Positions 1-6,881 of a stretch of 22,473 bases of DNA are shown here, piece by piece. Made by a program: the position numbers and the translations under genes. The stretch lies in contig NZ_DASVZH010000277.1 in NCBI RefSeq assembly GCF_036391795.1, positions 1 through 22,473 of the forward strand, written 5' to 3'. The DNA is from Oryzihumus sp036391795 (GTDB lineage Bacteria; Actinomycetota; Actinomycetes; Actinomycetales; Dermatophilaceae). The notes under the pieces are model-generated. The model saw nothing but the letters and a program-made list of their open reading frames with translations. It had not been told where the DNA came from and did no database searches. Within the stretch, counting starts at the first letter, position 1. Each line of letters begins with the position of its first letter.

Positions 1-191
1 TCCTGGCCCACCGGACATCACTCGTCATCGCCGCCACCCTCCTCCTGGCATCTGCCGAGGCCGCAGCCGTCAACCGCGTCCTCCACCGGAAGTCTGAAGA
101 ACTCGATCCCGCATCCGAAGCGCCCGCATACACGCCCCCGCGGCCCCTGGTCGGCCACCACGCAGAGAGCGCCGACGACCCGCGAGAGTGA
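1..191 (+). CDS. C-terminal end of a probable membrane protein (5' end outside window)
   Basis: An open frame entering from the left edge (first full codon at 3) runs 62 codons to TGA at 189-191. It encodes a hydrophobic stretch (about residues 7-17 of the visible part, rich in Ala, Leu, Ile, Val) followed by a charged, proline-rich, presumably cytoplasmic tail. Third codon positions are mostly G or C, which supports coding. A reverse-strand frame at 18-287 overlaps it but reads as low-complexity Gly/Arg/Cys and looks like a shadow. I do not recognise the family. It lies on the probable mobile-element side of the tRNA-Pro fragment at 1099, so it may belong to that element. Confidence 0.4.
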   Translation, partial: LAHRTSLVIAATLLLASAEAAAVNRVLHRKSEELDPASEAPAYTPPRPLVGHHAESADDPRE

Positions 192-340
192 CCCTGCAAG
201 AGTTCCGGCCGAGAGCCCACCGGAAGGCCAAGTCGGGCACCGTTCCCGCGGTTTACGGGTGCCACCGAAATCAGTCGTAGCTCCCACCCGGGAACAGGCA
301 CACTCGCCGCGTGGACATCAACGAGGACGAGCCGCCCACG

Positions 341-640
341 ATGTGCGCTCTGTGCAGCGCGCAACTCCCAGACGATCGCCTGTGGGTCGAGGTTGAGCGC
401 CAGCGCCCTCGTGAGCGCGGAGGCTTCCACTACGACCTCCAGGACTTCGGCTTCTGCTCGCCGGAGCACGCCGGACGTTGGTTCACAGACGGTCACCTGC
501 CGCCAGTCCAGACGCACGCCCCATCCAAGGTCACCGTGGGCGAACGCCTCGGCAACTACCTCTCGCTGGCGGCGTTCCTCGCAACCGTGGCTGTCTTCAT
601 CGTCGGTGTTGTGACGGTCATCCACTGGCTCATTTCCTGA
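341..640 (+). CDS. Small zinc-finger protein with C-terminal membrane helix
   Basis: This is a 99-residue protein of unknown function. An N-terminal CxxC (Cys2, Cys5) and a later Cys39-SPE-His43 could bind one zinc in a treble-clef-like fold. The last ~25 residues form one hydrophobic helix (starting near YLSLAAF), followed by a very short tail. This suggests a tail-anchored protein with its metal knuckle in the cytoplasm. I chose ATG 341 because GAGGAC at 323-328 can act as a ribosome site and the protein then begins directly at the zinc knuckle. A GTG at 311 in the same frame would add 10 acidic residues but has no good ribosome site. It lies left of the tRNA-Pro fragment, so it is possible element cargo. 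Confidence 0.6.
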   Translation: MCALCSAQLPDDRLWVEVERQRPRERGGFHYDLQDFGFCSPEHAGRWFTDGHLPPVQTHAPSKVTVGERLGNYLSLAAFLATVAVFIVGVVTVIHWLIS

Positions 641-749
641 ACGGCGGACCGGCGTCGGCTCCGAGTCACCTCCGAGCAACCATGCCCCAACCTCCTCGCT
701 GCCCAACAAGCGCATGACGGCGCCCAGGAGTACTGCGACACTGACAGGC

Positions 750-977
750 ATGGACCGTGTGTGGGTGGCCATCGAGAAGACGGTTCGGGAGGGGCTAGAC
801 GACAAGGCGGTCCTCGAACGCCCTCCGCAGTCGGAAGACGACGTGATGTGGCTCGCCGCGACCATCACCGACCACGTCTGCGGATCCATCCCAAGGAATG
901 TGTACGCCGCGTTTCGGGCAGCCCTGGAACAGGAGTCTTCGTCTCCACGTCCCTGGTGGCGGCGGCTCCGCAGCTGA
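750..977 (+). CDS. Small hypothetical protein
   Basis: This 75-residue soluble protein is unknown to me. It has a mixed alpha-helical look: an amphipathic start (MDRVWVAIEK), an acidic middle, and a basic tryptophan-containing tail ending WWRRLRS. Codon third positions are strongly G/C. The start at ATG 750 is preferred over an in-frame start at 714 because the extra residues there look random and Thr/Ala-rich. It is the last frame before the tRNA-Pro fragment, so if that is an attachment site this gene is the outermost one of the element. No gene is visible from 978 to 1392 apart from the tRNA fragment and its terminator. Confidence 0.5.
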   Translation: MDRVWVAIEKTVREGLDDKAVLERPPQSEDDVMWLAATITDHVCGSIPRNVYAAFRAALEQESSSPRPWWRRLRS

Positions 978-1098
978 AGAGTCCGCGAGCCCTCCGCGAG
1001 CCCGCAGACCCGCAAAACCCCTACCAGCGCCAGAACTAGGCGACCCCAATTGCACTGTCCTGCAACGGAATCCAAAATCGCCCAAACCCCGGGGCGCG

Positions 1099-1143
1099 TT
1101 CGGGATGAAGAGGCCGCAGGTTCAAATCCTGTCACCCCGACCA
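1099..1143 (+). other. 3' half of tRNA-Pro(CGG); probable attachment site of an integrative element
   Basis: Visible parts are an anticodon loop TTCGGGA (1099-1105, anticodon CGG), the 3' anticodon strand TGAAG, a variable region, a T-arm GCAGG-TTCAAAT-CCTGT (1116-1132), the 3' acceptor strand CACCCCG (1133-1139), discriminator A and CCA (1141-1143). The 5' half is missing: the bases before the loop (GCGCG) do not pair with TGAAG, and no D-arm or CGGGGTG acceptor strand lies upstream. Actinobacterial integrative elements such as pSAM2 use tRNA-Pro genes, with the att core starting near the anticodon loop and running to the 3' end. The fragment orientation puts the element on the left and host DNA on the right. 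The fragment is seen; integration is inferred. Confidence 0.75.
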
Positions 1144-1157
1144 CCAAACCGCGGGTC

Positions 1158-1192
1158 AGAGGCCGCTTCCCAGCGTTCGGGAAGCGGCCTCT
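1158..1192 (+). terminator. Strong hairpin terminator after the tRNA-Pro fragment
   Basis: A perfect 14-bp stem (AGAGGCCGCTTCCC at 1158-1171 with its complement at 1179-1192) encloses a 7-base loop. The stem is followed by TTGTCGTG, with only a weak T-run as is common in actinobacteria. It sits 15 bases after the tRNA CCA end, the normal place for a tRNA terminator. This supports the view that the right side is the original host context of the tRNA. Confidence 0.8.
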
Positions 1193-1392
1193 TGTCGTGC
1201 TGAGTGACTAACTGAGAATGGCATGAACTCGGGCCACGGAGGCCTGCGACGCGTCCAGCCCGCGACCGGCAACGTCCGGGGCCGCAAATCAGGCGTACTG
1301 TCGATAACAGTCAGAGCCCAGTCAGGGAACAGTCACTGCTTCGCGGTGGCCAAGGGCCGGGCCGACGAAGAACCCACCCACGGCGATGCATC

Positions 1393-1809
1393 ATGTTCAT
1401 CGACACGTCCCCAGCGGCACAGGAACAAACCTGGCCACCAGAGCCGGTCTCCGTCCCGCACACACGGCACTTCCTGCGCGAAGCACTGAACCTCTGGGGC
1501 CTCCAGGCGGTGGGCGACGAAGCCGCGGTTGTGCTCAGCGAGCTGGCAACGAACGCGGTGATCCACGCCGGCACCGACTTCACCGTCCGGCTCTCGCCCT
1601 CAGGCACGCAGAAGCTGCACCTGAGCGTGACGGACGGATCGACTGTCATGCCCCAGTGGGCAACCGACCCCCACGCCACCGATGGCCGAGGCCTACGACT
1701 GATCGACGCCCTGAGCACCGAATGGGGCGTGATACTCAGCGGCGTGAAGGGTAAGACCGTCTGGGCCCTGCTCACCGCTGACCCCATGATCGACAAGGAC
1801 TTCCCGTAA
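1393..1809 (+). CDS. ATP-binding protein, RsbW/SpoIIAB-like histidine-kinase-type ATPase
   Basis: This 138-residue protein of the HATPase_c_2 (GHKL) family consists of the ATPase domain alone. The N box is seen in SELATNAVIHAG (Asn54), a G1-like DGS at 81-83, and a G2-like DGRGLRLID (98-105). Stand-alone proteins of this kind are very numerous in streptomycetes. They act as anti-sigma factor kinases or similar switch proteins, usually controlled by an anti-anti-sigma partner. No sigma factor or STAS-domain partner gene is adjacent here, so the target is unknown. The start is ATG 1393; a nearby ATG at 1386 is out of frame. No obvious strong ribosome site precedes it. It is the first gene on the presumed host side of the tRNA fragment. 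Confidence 0.85.
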   Translation: MFIDTSPAAQEQTWPPEPVSVPHTRHFLREALNLWGLQAVGDEAAVVLSELATNAVIHAGTDFTVRLSPSGTQKLHLSVTDGSTVMPQWATDPHATDGRGLRLIDALSTEWGVILSGVKGKTVWALLTADPMIDKDFP

Positions 1810-2125
1810 GGGCCCACCCGCCTGAATCCCAGGACGGCACCCGCGCTTGACCGGCGCGCCGTCTGGCAAGCCGAGCTGCAACCGGCAGCGCATCAAGCGG
1901 CCCGCCCGGATAGCCGTTTCGTACAGCAACGCCGCCAACCGTCGCGGATCCTGGTCGCCGCCAAGTGAGCTGATCCCTGCTCGGAAGGTCGCATCCGACC
2001 GGCATTCCCCCAGTTCGCACGGAGGAGCGACGCCGTGCATTCCGCGTGCAGGGACAGGAACTGATCGGAAAAGTGGGTTAAGAGCCCGCGGATACGGCGC
2101 TGAACGTTCTGCCATGATCGGCCGC
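1810..2125. other. Stretch without a recognisable gene
   Basis: These roughly 315 bases lie between the ATPase and the ABM-domain gene. Open frames cross it on both strands, but none has a convincing start, ribosome site or family resemblance. The forward frame that continues into the ABM gene from 1847 is Ser/Arg/Pro-rich, unlike the conserved protein downstream, so I read it as untranslated DNA. Just before ATG 2126 a CATGAT at 2113-2118 could be a -10 element for a leaderless transcript, but this is weak. Confidence 0.5.
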
Positions 2126-2476
2126 ATGTCGGAAGCGCCGTTCGCGAACACTCCCGAACCCCCGTACGTCGCTGTCATCTTCACCTCAACCCGAACCGAG
2201 GGCGACAACGGGTATGCGGTGATGGCTGAGTCGATCAACGAGTTGGTTTCGAAGCAGCCTGGCTTCTTGGGTATGGAGGAGGCTCGCGATGGCCTTGGAA
2301 TCACGGTCTCCTACTGGGCGGACCACGAGGCCGCGCGTGCGTGGAAGGACGTAGCGGCGCACGTCGTTGCTCAACGGCGCGGGCGTGAGGTCTGGTACGA
2401 GGACTACCGGGTCCGGGTCGCGACGGTCGAACGGGACTACGACATGAGCTCCTCGGTCCTGCGCCACGAGCCCTGA
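2126..2476 (+). CDS. Antibiotic biosynthesis monooxygenase (ABM) domain protein
   Basis: This 116-residue protein has the ABM/ferredoxin-like (dimeric alpha-beta barrel) fold. Typical family features are visible: VAVIFTSTRT as the first strand, GYAVMAESINELVSKQPGFLG as the first helix and turn, GITVSYWADHEAARAWK as the strand pair and helix, and a closing WYEDYRVRVATVERDY. The subgroup is broadly distributed and mostly uncharacterised. Members can act as small monooxygenases or heme/quinone-handling proteins, but the sequence does not fix the substrate. ATG 2126 gives the usual family N-terminus; ATG 2114 would add four residues. It is a single-gene unit with no neighbour suggesting a biosynthetic pathway. 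Confidence 0.88.
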   Translation: MSEAPFANTPEPPYVAVIFTSTRTEGDNGYAVMAESINELVSKQPGFLGMEEARDGLGITVSYWADHEAARAWKDVAAHVVAQRRGREVWYEDYRVRVATVERDYDMSSSVLRHEP

Positions 2477-2774
2477 CCCGGCCCTGAGTCCGACAGCAGT
2501 AAGACCAGGCTTTGCCGCAGCTCCCGAGGGGTGTCCTTCCGGCCGGGTCGACGCCAAGGTGCCACCGCCGGATCGTCGACCCACTGGGGGCACGAACCTG
2601 TTCGCGCGGTGGCCTCGCAGCGGGCCGGGCGTGGGTTAGGTATGCCACTTCGACCACGGCGGGTGAGTACGGCATACCTAATCAATTTCCGTGGTGACCT
2701 GGCTCCTCGCAGGCATTCCGTATCCAGCGGCGCGAGGTCATACTCGTCGGAGTTCGCCCCCTGGCAGGTGAGTC
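2477..2774. other. Intergenic stretch with an inverted repeat
   Basis: About 300 bases lie between the ABM gene and the duplicated W-HI-M protein gene. I see no credible coding frame: candidate frames on both strands are Arg/Pro/Gly-rich and lack ribosome sites. The notable feature is the perfect 11-bp inverted repeat at 2636-2681, described separately. The final bases (AGGTGA at 2766-2771) provide the ribosome site for the next gene. Confidence 0.5.
2636..2681. repeat. Perfect 11-bp inverted repeat with 24-base spacer
   Basis: TTAGGTATGCC at 2636-2646 is matched exactly by its complement GGCATACCTAA at 2671-2681. The repeat is AT-richer than its surroundings and ends about 95 bases before the start of the 2775 gene. 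It could be a paired operator for a dimeric regulator, an RNA hairpin, or the ends of a very short element. The TTAGG...CCTAA ends recall DtxR/IdeR iron boxes, but those are continuous 19-bp palindromes, so that reading is not supported. Confidence 0.6.
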
Positions 2775-3512
2775 ATGAGCAAGCGCATCGCGGGCAGGCA
2801 CGAGCGGCCCCGACGGATAGTGGCTGGTGCCCTGCGCCCACTTCGTGTGGCAGGCCTCGCCCTGATCGCTCTCGCGATCGCGATCGTCTGGGTCCAGGTG
2901 AGGGGCGAGCCAGAGGCGGCCCACTTAGCAGCGGCAGCTGGATCGACGACGCCGGCTGCCAGCGCGCGGGCCCGGGCCATCACAGACGCGATGGACAGCT
3001 GCCGGGTGTCGCACCTGCGGCAGGAGTCGGCCCTGAGTTCCGCGGCCACGTCACTCGCGCTCTGGCGCAAGCACATTGAGGCAATGAACCTGCTCGTCGC
3101 CGGGAAGATCACCCTGTCGGTCGCTCAGGGCTTCTGGGCCAGTTCCCGGGTTGGGGCCATGCAGGCAGTGACCGCGTTCAACACCGCCGACGCTGCCTAT
3201 GTCTCCGGCCGGGGGACGGCCTGCGCGCCGCTGGAGCAGGACCTGGCCCGGTTCGCGCAACCCGAGCAAGTGCAGCAGCTGGAGGCCTGCCACACCTCCC
3301 TTGAGCGGTCCGACCGAACACTGACGCTGGCCCGTGCCGGAGTCCTCACCTGGGCAGAACACATCCAGGACATGGAGGCCCTGCGCCTGGGGCAGATCAC
3401 CCCTGCGCAGGCGGTGACGATGTGGCAGATGAGCTGGCGGGCCGGCAACGCACAACTGCAGCGGTATGACGAGGCCGTCGCCACCGCGTCACAGAACTGC
3501 CCCCTCAACTGA
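2775..3512 (+). CDS. Membrane-anchored protein with two tandem W-x2-HI-x2-M modules
   Basis: This 245-residue protein has a basic N-terminus, one hydrophobic helix (about 23-40) and an Ala-rich linker, then an extracytoplasmic region made of two diverged copies of one module. Copy 1 has Cys76, Trp97, His100-Ile101, Met104, Gly110-x-Ile-Thr, Trp121 and Cys150. Copy 2 has Cys172, Trp193, His196-Ile197, Met200, Gly206-x-Ile-Thr, Trp217 and Cys242. Spacing is identical inside the copies (Cys to Trp 21, Trp to Trp 24), a 96-residue period. The paired cysteines could form one disulfide per module, and the His/Met pair in a helix could bind copper or heme; both are inferences. I know no characterised member. 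ATG 2775 has AGGTGA just upstream. It ends 37 bases before the convergent 3550 gene. Confidence 0.8.
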   Translation: MSKRIAGRHERPRRIVAGALRPLRVAGLALIALAIAIVWVQVRGEPEAAHLAAAAGSTTPAASARARAITDAMDSCRVSHLRQESALSSAATSLALWRKHIEAMNLLVAGKITLSVAQGFWASSRVGAMQAVTAFNTADAAYVSGRGTACAPLEQDLARFAQPEQVQQLEACHTSLERSDRTLTLARAGVLTWAEHIQDMEALRLGQITPAQAVTMWQMSWRAGNAQLQRYDEAVATASQNCPLN

Positions 3513-3549
3513 CCACAGCACGGTGCTCCCGGGAGGAGGACCGATCGCG

Positions 3550-3999
3550 CTACCGGACGGACGACCGATGGTGGCGGGCACGGATCGGCAACCAGACAGC
3601 CAACCCCATGATGGCCATAGCCACGGGCACATGAACGACAGTCAGGGTGTCCTGGCCGTCGTCCCGGATCAGGCCGCCGAGCCAGGACTCCAGCACGAGC
3701 AGGGCGACCAGCGCGGAGCTTGCGACGAGCAGATCCCTGCGGTTGCGCAGCCGCACCCACGCCACCACTGCCGCGACAGCCGCCAGGACCAGCGCGACCT
3801 CCCCGCATCGCGCGTGCACATCGATCCACCCCGCAGCCGCATCGCGCTGACCGTCATGCTCGAGAAACAGGCCGGCCCAAAGGCCCTGCAGGAGAACGGC
3901 CAGAGCAGCCAAACCGCTCACAGCGCTGAACCACTTGATTGAACCAACTGTCGCAGGCCGTGTCTCAACCTCGCGCTCCGTGGTGGTGGTGACGCCCAT
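3550..3999 (-). CDS. Four-helix integral membrane protein (DUF6220-like)
   Basis: This 149-residue protein has four predicted membrane helices: GLAALAVLLQGLWAGLFL, VALVLAAVAAVVAWV, LLVASSALVALLVLESWL and VHVPVAMAIMGLAVWL. Between helices 1 and 2 is a GWIDVHARCGE segment with a His, and another His starts helix 4. This His-in-helix layout resembles small b-type-cytochrome-like proteins and the DUF6220 group; I assign it by pattern only. Function is unknown. ATG 3999 is preceded on its strand by a good AGGAG, eight bases away. It is convergent with the duplicated W-HI-M gene, so the two are not co-transcribed. Confidence 0.75.
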   Translation of the reverse strand: MGVTTTTEREVETRPATVGSIKWFSAVSGLAALAVLLQGLWAGLFLEHDGQRDAAAGWIDVHARCGEVALVLAAVAAVVAWVRLRNRRDLLVASSALVALLVLESWLGGLIRDDGQDTLTVVHVPVAMAIMGLAVWLPIRARHHRSSVR

Positions 4000-4247
4000 T
4001 GGGTCGCTCTCCTTTTGTCGCCGTTGCGTCGTCGGGCTGAGCCTTTCAGCAGCACCTAAACGCCGGGCGAACGCACAAAGACTTTTCAGGCCACGGAGCG
4101 CCGCCGGCCGCAGCTCGGACCGGTTCGGTCCGGGACCAGACGGATCACGGCCCGTCGCTCAAGATCGAGAGCTTGGTCCCAGCTGATCCGCGACCCGTCC
4201 AGCCTGCGCCATGACGCTGATGGCGGCCAACACTGCGATGTCGGTGG

Positions 4248-4481
4248 TCACGTGGCCCGAGGCGCCCGGGGGTTGCGGGCCGGGGGCTGACCGGACGTAG
4301 TGTGGCGAGTTGCAGGCGCGGCCGGCACACCCGAACCGGAGCCCGCACGAGGCACACCGTCCGTGCCCGTGTTCCTCCCCTTTGGGGCCGGATCGGTGGG
4401 AATCGCCTCGACGACCGGCGCGGGATGTTTGGTCGCGACCTGTCGCCCCAGCACGTCGGACCACCAGTCGGGCCTGGACAC
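4248..4481 (-). CDS. Possible small hypothetical protein downstream of the thioredoxin-like gene
   Basis: A 77-residue frame starts at GTG 4481, four bases after the stop of the thioredoxin-like gene, with GGAGTGAGGGA as a possible ribosome site. It begins MSRPDWWSDVLGRQ and becomes Pro/Thr/Gly-rich and disordered toward the end. Third positions are fairly G/C-rich, and the spacing suggests an operon. I recognise no family, and other overlapping frames are open here, so it may be spurious. The rest of the 4000-4485 stretch holds nothing else I can support. Confidence 0.3.
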   Translation of the reverse strand: MSRPDWWSDVLGRQVATKHPAPVVEAIPTDPAPKGRNTGTDGVPRAGSGSGVPAAPATRHTTSGQPPARNPRAPRAT

Positions 4482-4485
4482 TCCC

Positions 4486-4815
4486 TCACTCCCGACGGGG
4501 CGCCTGGTCCGCCAGCGCCCGCTTCAGCGCCATCCGCAGCTCCGCCTCATCCGGCACTCCCGACAGCCCACGATCCGTCCGGTAAACCCGGCACGCCAGC
4601 GCCGGCACGTCCCCCTGACTGGGGAACAGATCGCGCCCGTCGAGCATGAACGAGGGCGAACCCACGAAACCGTGCCCCTGCGCCTCTTCAACGCTGTCCA
4701 CCAGGACGACGGTGAAGCGAGGATCCAGACCCTCAGCGGTCAGGGCACGTGCCAGCACCGTCCCCGCCGCTTCCGCATGCGGGCAGTCCCGCATCACGAG
4801 CAGCTCAACTCCCAC
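4486..4815 (-). CDS. Thioredoxin-like protein with C-P-H-A motif
   Basis: This 109-residue thioredoxin-fold protein begins VGVELLVMRDCPHAE, a first strand followed by a Cys-Pro-His-Ala active-site-like motif. Then come a helix (AAGTVLARALTAEG), a second strand (FTVVLVDSVEEA), and GSPSFMLDGRDLF, the usual cis-proline-type turn. The end has the ACRVYRTDRGLSGVPDE segment typical of this actinobacterial family. The second Cys of a classical CxxC is replaced by Ala, so it would act as a monothiol enzyme or thiol carrier. Relatives are often labelled thioredoxin family or (seleno)protein and sometimes sit near mercury genes, but no mer gene is here. GTG 4815 gives the usual family length. Confidence 0.75.
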   Translation of the reverse strand: MGVELLVMRDCPHAEAAGTVLARALTAEGLDPRFTVVLVDSVEEAQGHGFVGSPSFMLDGRDLFPSQGDVPALACRVYRTDRGLSGVPDEAELRMALKRALADQAPRRE

Positions 4816-4957
4816 AAGCCCATGATCAGACGGCGCGTGGCGGCCTGTCTCCCGGACCACCAAAGTGCGGCCACCAAAAGCGATTCCCTTGGTCAGTGCG
4901 CCCACCCTCGGACTCCCCCCTCGCAGGTACCACGCAGCCAATGACCTTCGCCCCTGA

Positions 4958-5419
4958 CAGCGGCCCGAGGGCGAGGACGAGGTCCGGGTTGCCTTCCAGC
5001 GAGCACTACCCGTCCGCGACCTCGGCCCGCAAGCTCGCGAAGTGGCCGACCTGGCCTTCTTTGAAACGGTGGTCCGCATCCACCGCGCGGGCGAGGGGGC
5101 GCCATGCACAGGTCTGAAGCCCGCCGGGCTGTCCGTCGGCCCGGCCATCCCCCTTGCCGAACGCGCCCTCGAGGACCACTCCGCCGAGATGCTCGCCGAC
5201 TTCCTGGCAGCGGACCTGCGCAACGAGCTGCGGAGCGGCCTCGAGGCCGTGGACAAGCTGGCGGCCCACCGGGATCAGTCGCTTCAGGACGAGCGACGCT
5301 ACGTCGAAGCGATGCTCGGCTTCGAGGTCTACAGCCACCACCTCTTCCAGGCACTGCACGCCGCAAGCCACGCCGAGGGCGCCCAACACGTGCACGCCCT
5401 TCAGGTCCACGCGGACTGA
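4958..5419 (+). pseudogene. 5'-truncated DUF6448 family gene
   Basis: The frame from 4958 to TGA 5417-5419 matches, as I recall it, the DUF6448 family: REVADLAFFETVVRIHRAG, EGAPCTGLKPAGLSVGP and later RRYVEAMLGFEVYSHHLFQ. Family-like sequence (EVRVAFQRALPVRDLGP) continues upstream of the only in-frame start (GTG 5042) as far as a stop at 4955-4957. About 50 family residues, including the usual His-Cys-Asp start and its methionine, are missing. None of the three forward frames upstream shows them. The gene is therefore probably 5'-truncated, although a shorter product from GTG 5042 (125 residues) is possible. Function of the family is unknown. Confidence 0.65.
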
Positions 5420-5516
5420 GAGTCCCATGCTGCGGGAGCGACCCTCCCGTCATCGAGCCGGGAGCCCCCTCCCCGAGCGCGCAGGTCGGGCAGGAGCTCG
5501 CGAACCTCCTGCTACC

Positions 5517-6881
5517 TCAGCGGATCGGGTCGGGGGTGGGATCGGGCACCGGCTCGTCGGTGGTGATGAGCGAGGGCGGACCGACCGCGATACCGTCCTC
5601 AGGCTCGGCGCTGGAGGCGCGCGCGTCGGCCAACACGTCGGCGGGGACGTGCTCCTCGAGGAACCGTCGCGCCAGCCGCGTCGACGGGTGCACCCCGATG
5701 GTGGCCACCACGATGATGCCGGCGATCACCAGCCAGCCGGCGGCACCCCAGTTCATCGCGAGGAAGGTGTACACCGCCGGCGCCCACACCTTGCCGAGGG
5801 TGCTGCTCAGGCCGGCGGCACCCTGGTAGGCGCCCCGCTGACGCGGGTCCATCAGCTCGGCCTCGAACGTCCAGTTGGCGGCCGAGAGATAGAGCTCGGC
5901 CCCGGTCACGGTGACGTGCCCCAGCCACACCAGGGCGATCGTGACCCAGCCGATGGTGTCGTGGGTCGCCAGCGTGATCAGGCACGAGATCACGAAGAAG
6001 GTCGACGAGATCCGGATCGCCTTCAGCGCGGTCCGCACGTCCTTGACTCCGCGGGCAGCCACCATCGGCAGGAAGATGCACATCACCGTGTTGGTGCCGA
6101 ACAGGAAGGCCAGCAGGACCCGCGGGGCGTCGGTCTCCTCGACCAGCCACAGGGGGATCACGACGTTGAGCAGCACCTGGTTGGTCCAGAACACCCCGGT
6201 GAAGAAGCTCGAGAGGAGCCAGCCGGGATTGCGCAGAGGCCCCGGCCCGGCGACCTTCACCTTGCGGTCCTCCGGGGTGCGTTCGTCGTGCGGGGCCCGT
6301 GGCAGCCGGCTGACTGCGGTGGCGTTGACCAGGAAGACCACGGCGGTGAACCAGGGCAGCGCGTGGAGGACGTCGTTGGAGTGGAACGCGAGCGCAAAGC
6401 CACCGAGCAGCGAGCCGAGCGTGAAGCCGACGTTGAGCGCGGAGTACATGTAGGCGCGTGACCTCACCCGCTCATCGGGCGGCAGGACGTCGATCGTGTA
6501 TGCGCCGTACGCGGCGCCGCCGAGGGCGCCGATGACCTCCATGCCGACGGCCATGGCGACGTAGCCCTTGAAGTCGGTGACGAAGGGCCACACCGCGAAC
6601 ATCGCCGCCTGCCCCGCCGAGCTGACGGCCCACATCTTCTTCGGCCCGAAGCGGTCGACCAGCTTGCCCATCGGCAGCGCCGCCAGGAACGCTGCGATCC
6701 CGGCGAAGGTCAGGCCGAGACCGACCTGGGCGGCGGACAGCCCGACGATCTGGGTGAAGAACACCGCCGAGCCAGTCATGAAGGTGCCTTCACCGAGGGC
6801 GAAGAGCAGCGACTGGACTGAGAGCCGTCCGGCCAGAGGTGACGGTGGGCGCGCTTGGCGCAGGACGGCGTCGAGAATCAC
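5517..6881 (-). CDS. Major facilitator superfamily (MFS) transporter
   Basis: This 454-residue membrane transporter has about twelve hydrophobic helices. The MFS motif A is clear between helices 2 and 3 (GKLVDRFGPKK, 72-82). Helix 4-5 carries GALGGAAYGAYTIDVLPPDERVR, and the two halves are joined by a charged loop (PHDERTPEDRKVK). The C-terminal tail of about 60 residues is soluble and Asp/Pro-rich. The pattern is that of drug/proton or metabolite exporters, but the substrate cannot be told. GTG 6881 is supported by CGGAGAA seven bases upstream; an ATG farther in would cut off the first helix. It is a single gene with no regulator next to it. The long frame on the opposite strand is its shadow. 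Confidence 0.93.
   Translation of the reverse strand: MILDAVLRQARPPSPLAGRLSVQSLLFALGEGTFMTGSAVFFTQIVGLSAAQVGLGLTFAGIAAFLAALPMGKLVDRFGPKKMWAVSSAGQAAMFAVWPFVTDFKGYVAMAVGMEVIGALGGAAYGAYTIDVLPPDERVRSRAYMYSALNVGFTLGSLLGGFALAFHSNDVLHALPWFTAVVFLVNATAVSRLPRAPHDERTPEDRKVKVAGPGPLRNPGWLLSSFFTGVFWTNQVLLNVVIPLWLVEETDAPRVLLAFLFGTNTVMCIFLPMVAARGVKDVRTALKAIRISSTFFVISCLITLATHDTIGWVTIALVWLGHVTVTGAELYLSAANWTFEAELMDPRQRGAYQGAAGLSSTLGKVWAPAVYTFLAMNWGAAGWLVIAGIIVVATIGVHPSTRLARRFLEEHVPADVLADARASSAEPEDGIAVGPPSLITTDEPVPDPTPDPIR

Noticed and set aside
18..287. Reverse-strand open frame at the left edge
   Set aside because: Gly/Arg/Cys-rich with no family resemblance. The forward frame ending at 191 has the better codon bias and a membrane helix.
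1847..2125. 5' extension of the ABM protein
   Set aside because: The extra residues are Ser/Arg/Pro-rich and unlike the compact ABM family, which begins near ATG 2126.
1693..2304. Long reverse frame across the ATPase and ABM genes
   Set aside because: It is mostly antisense to two recognised genes. A helical-looking part near 1850-2000 has no start, ribosome site or known family.
2636..2681. Iron box (DtxR/IdeR) reading of the TTAGG...CCTAA repeat
   Set aside because: Iron boxes are continuous 19-bp palindromes; here the arms are 24 bases apart and no iron gene follows.
2868..2890. GCGATC repeats resembling a short tandem array
   Set aside because: They lie inside the membrane-helix codons (Leu-Ala-Ile-Ala-Ile) of the 2775 gene and are explained by codon use.
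5154..6461. 435-residue forward frame
   Set aside because: It is opposite the MFS gene and full of Gly/Arg/His/Asp low-complexity sequence, a typical high-GC antisense shadow.
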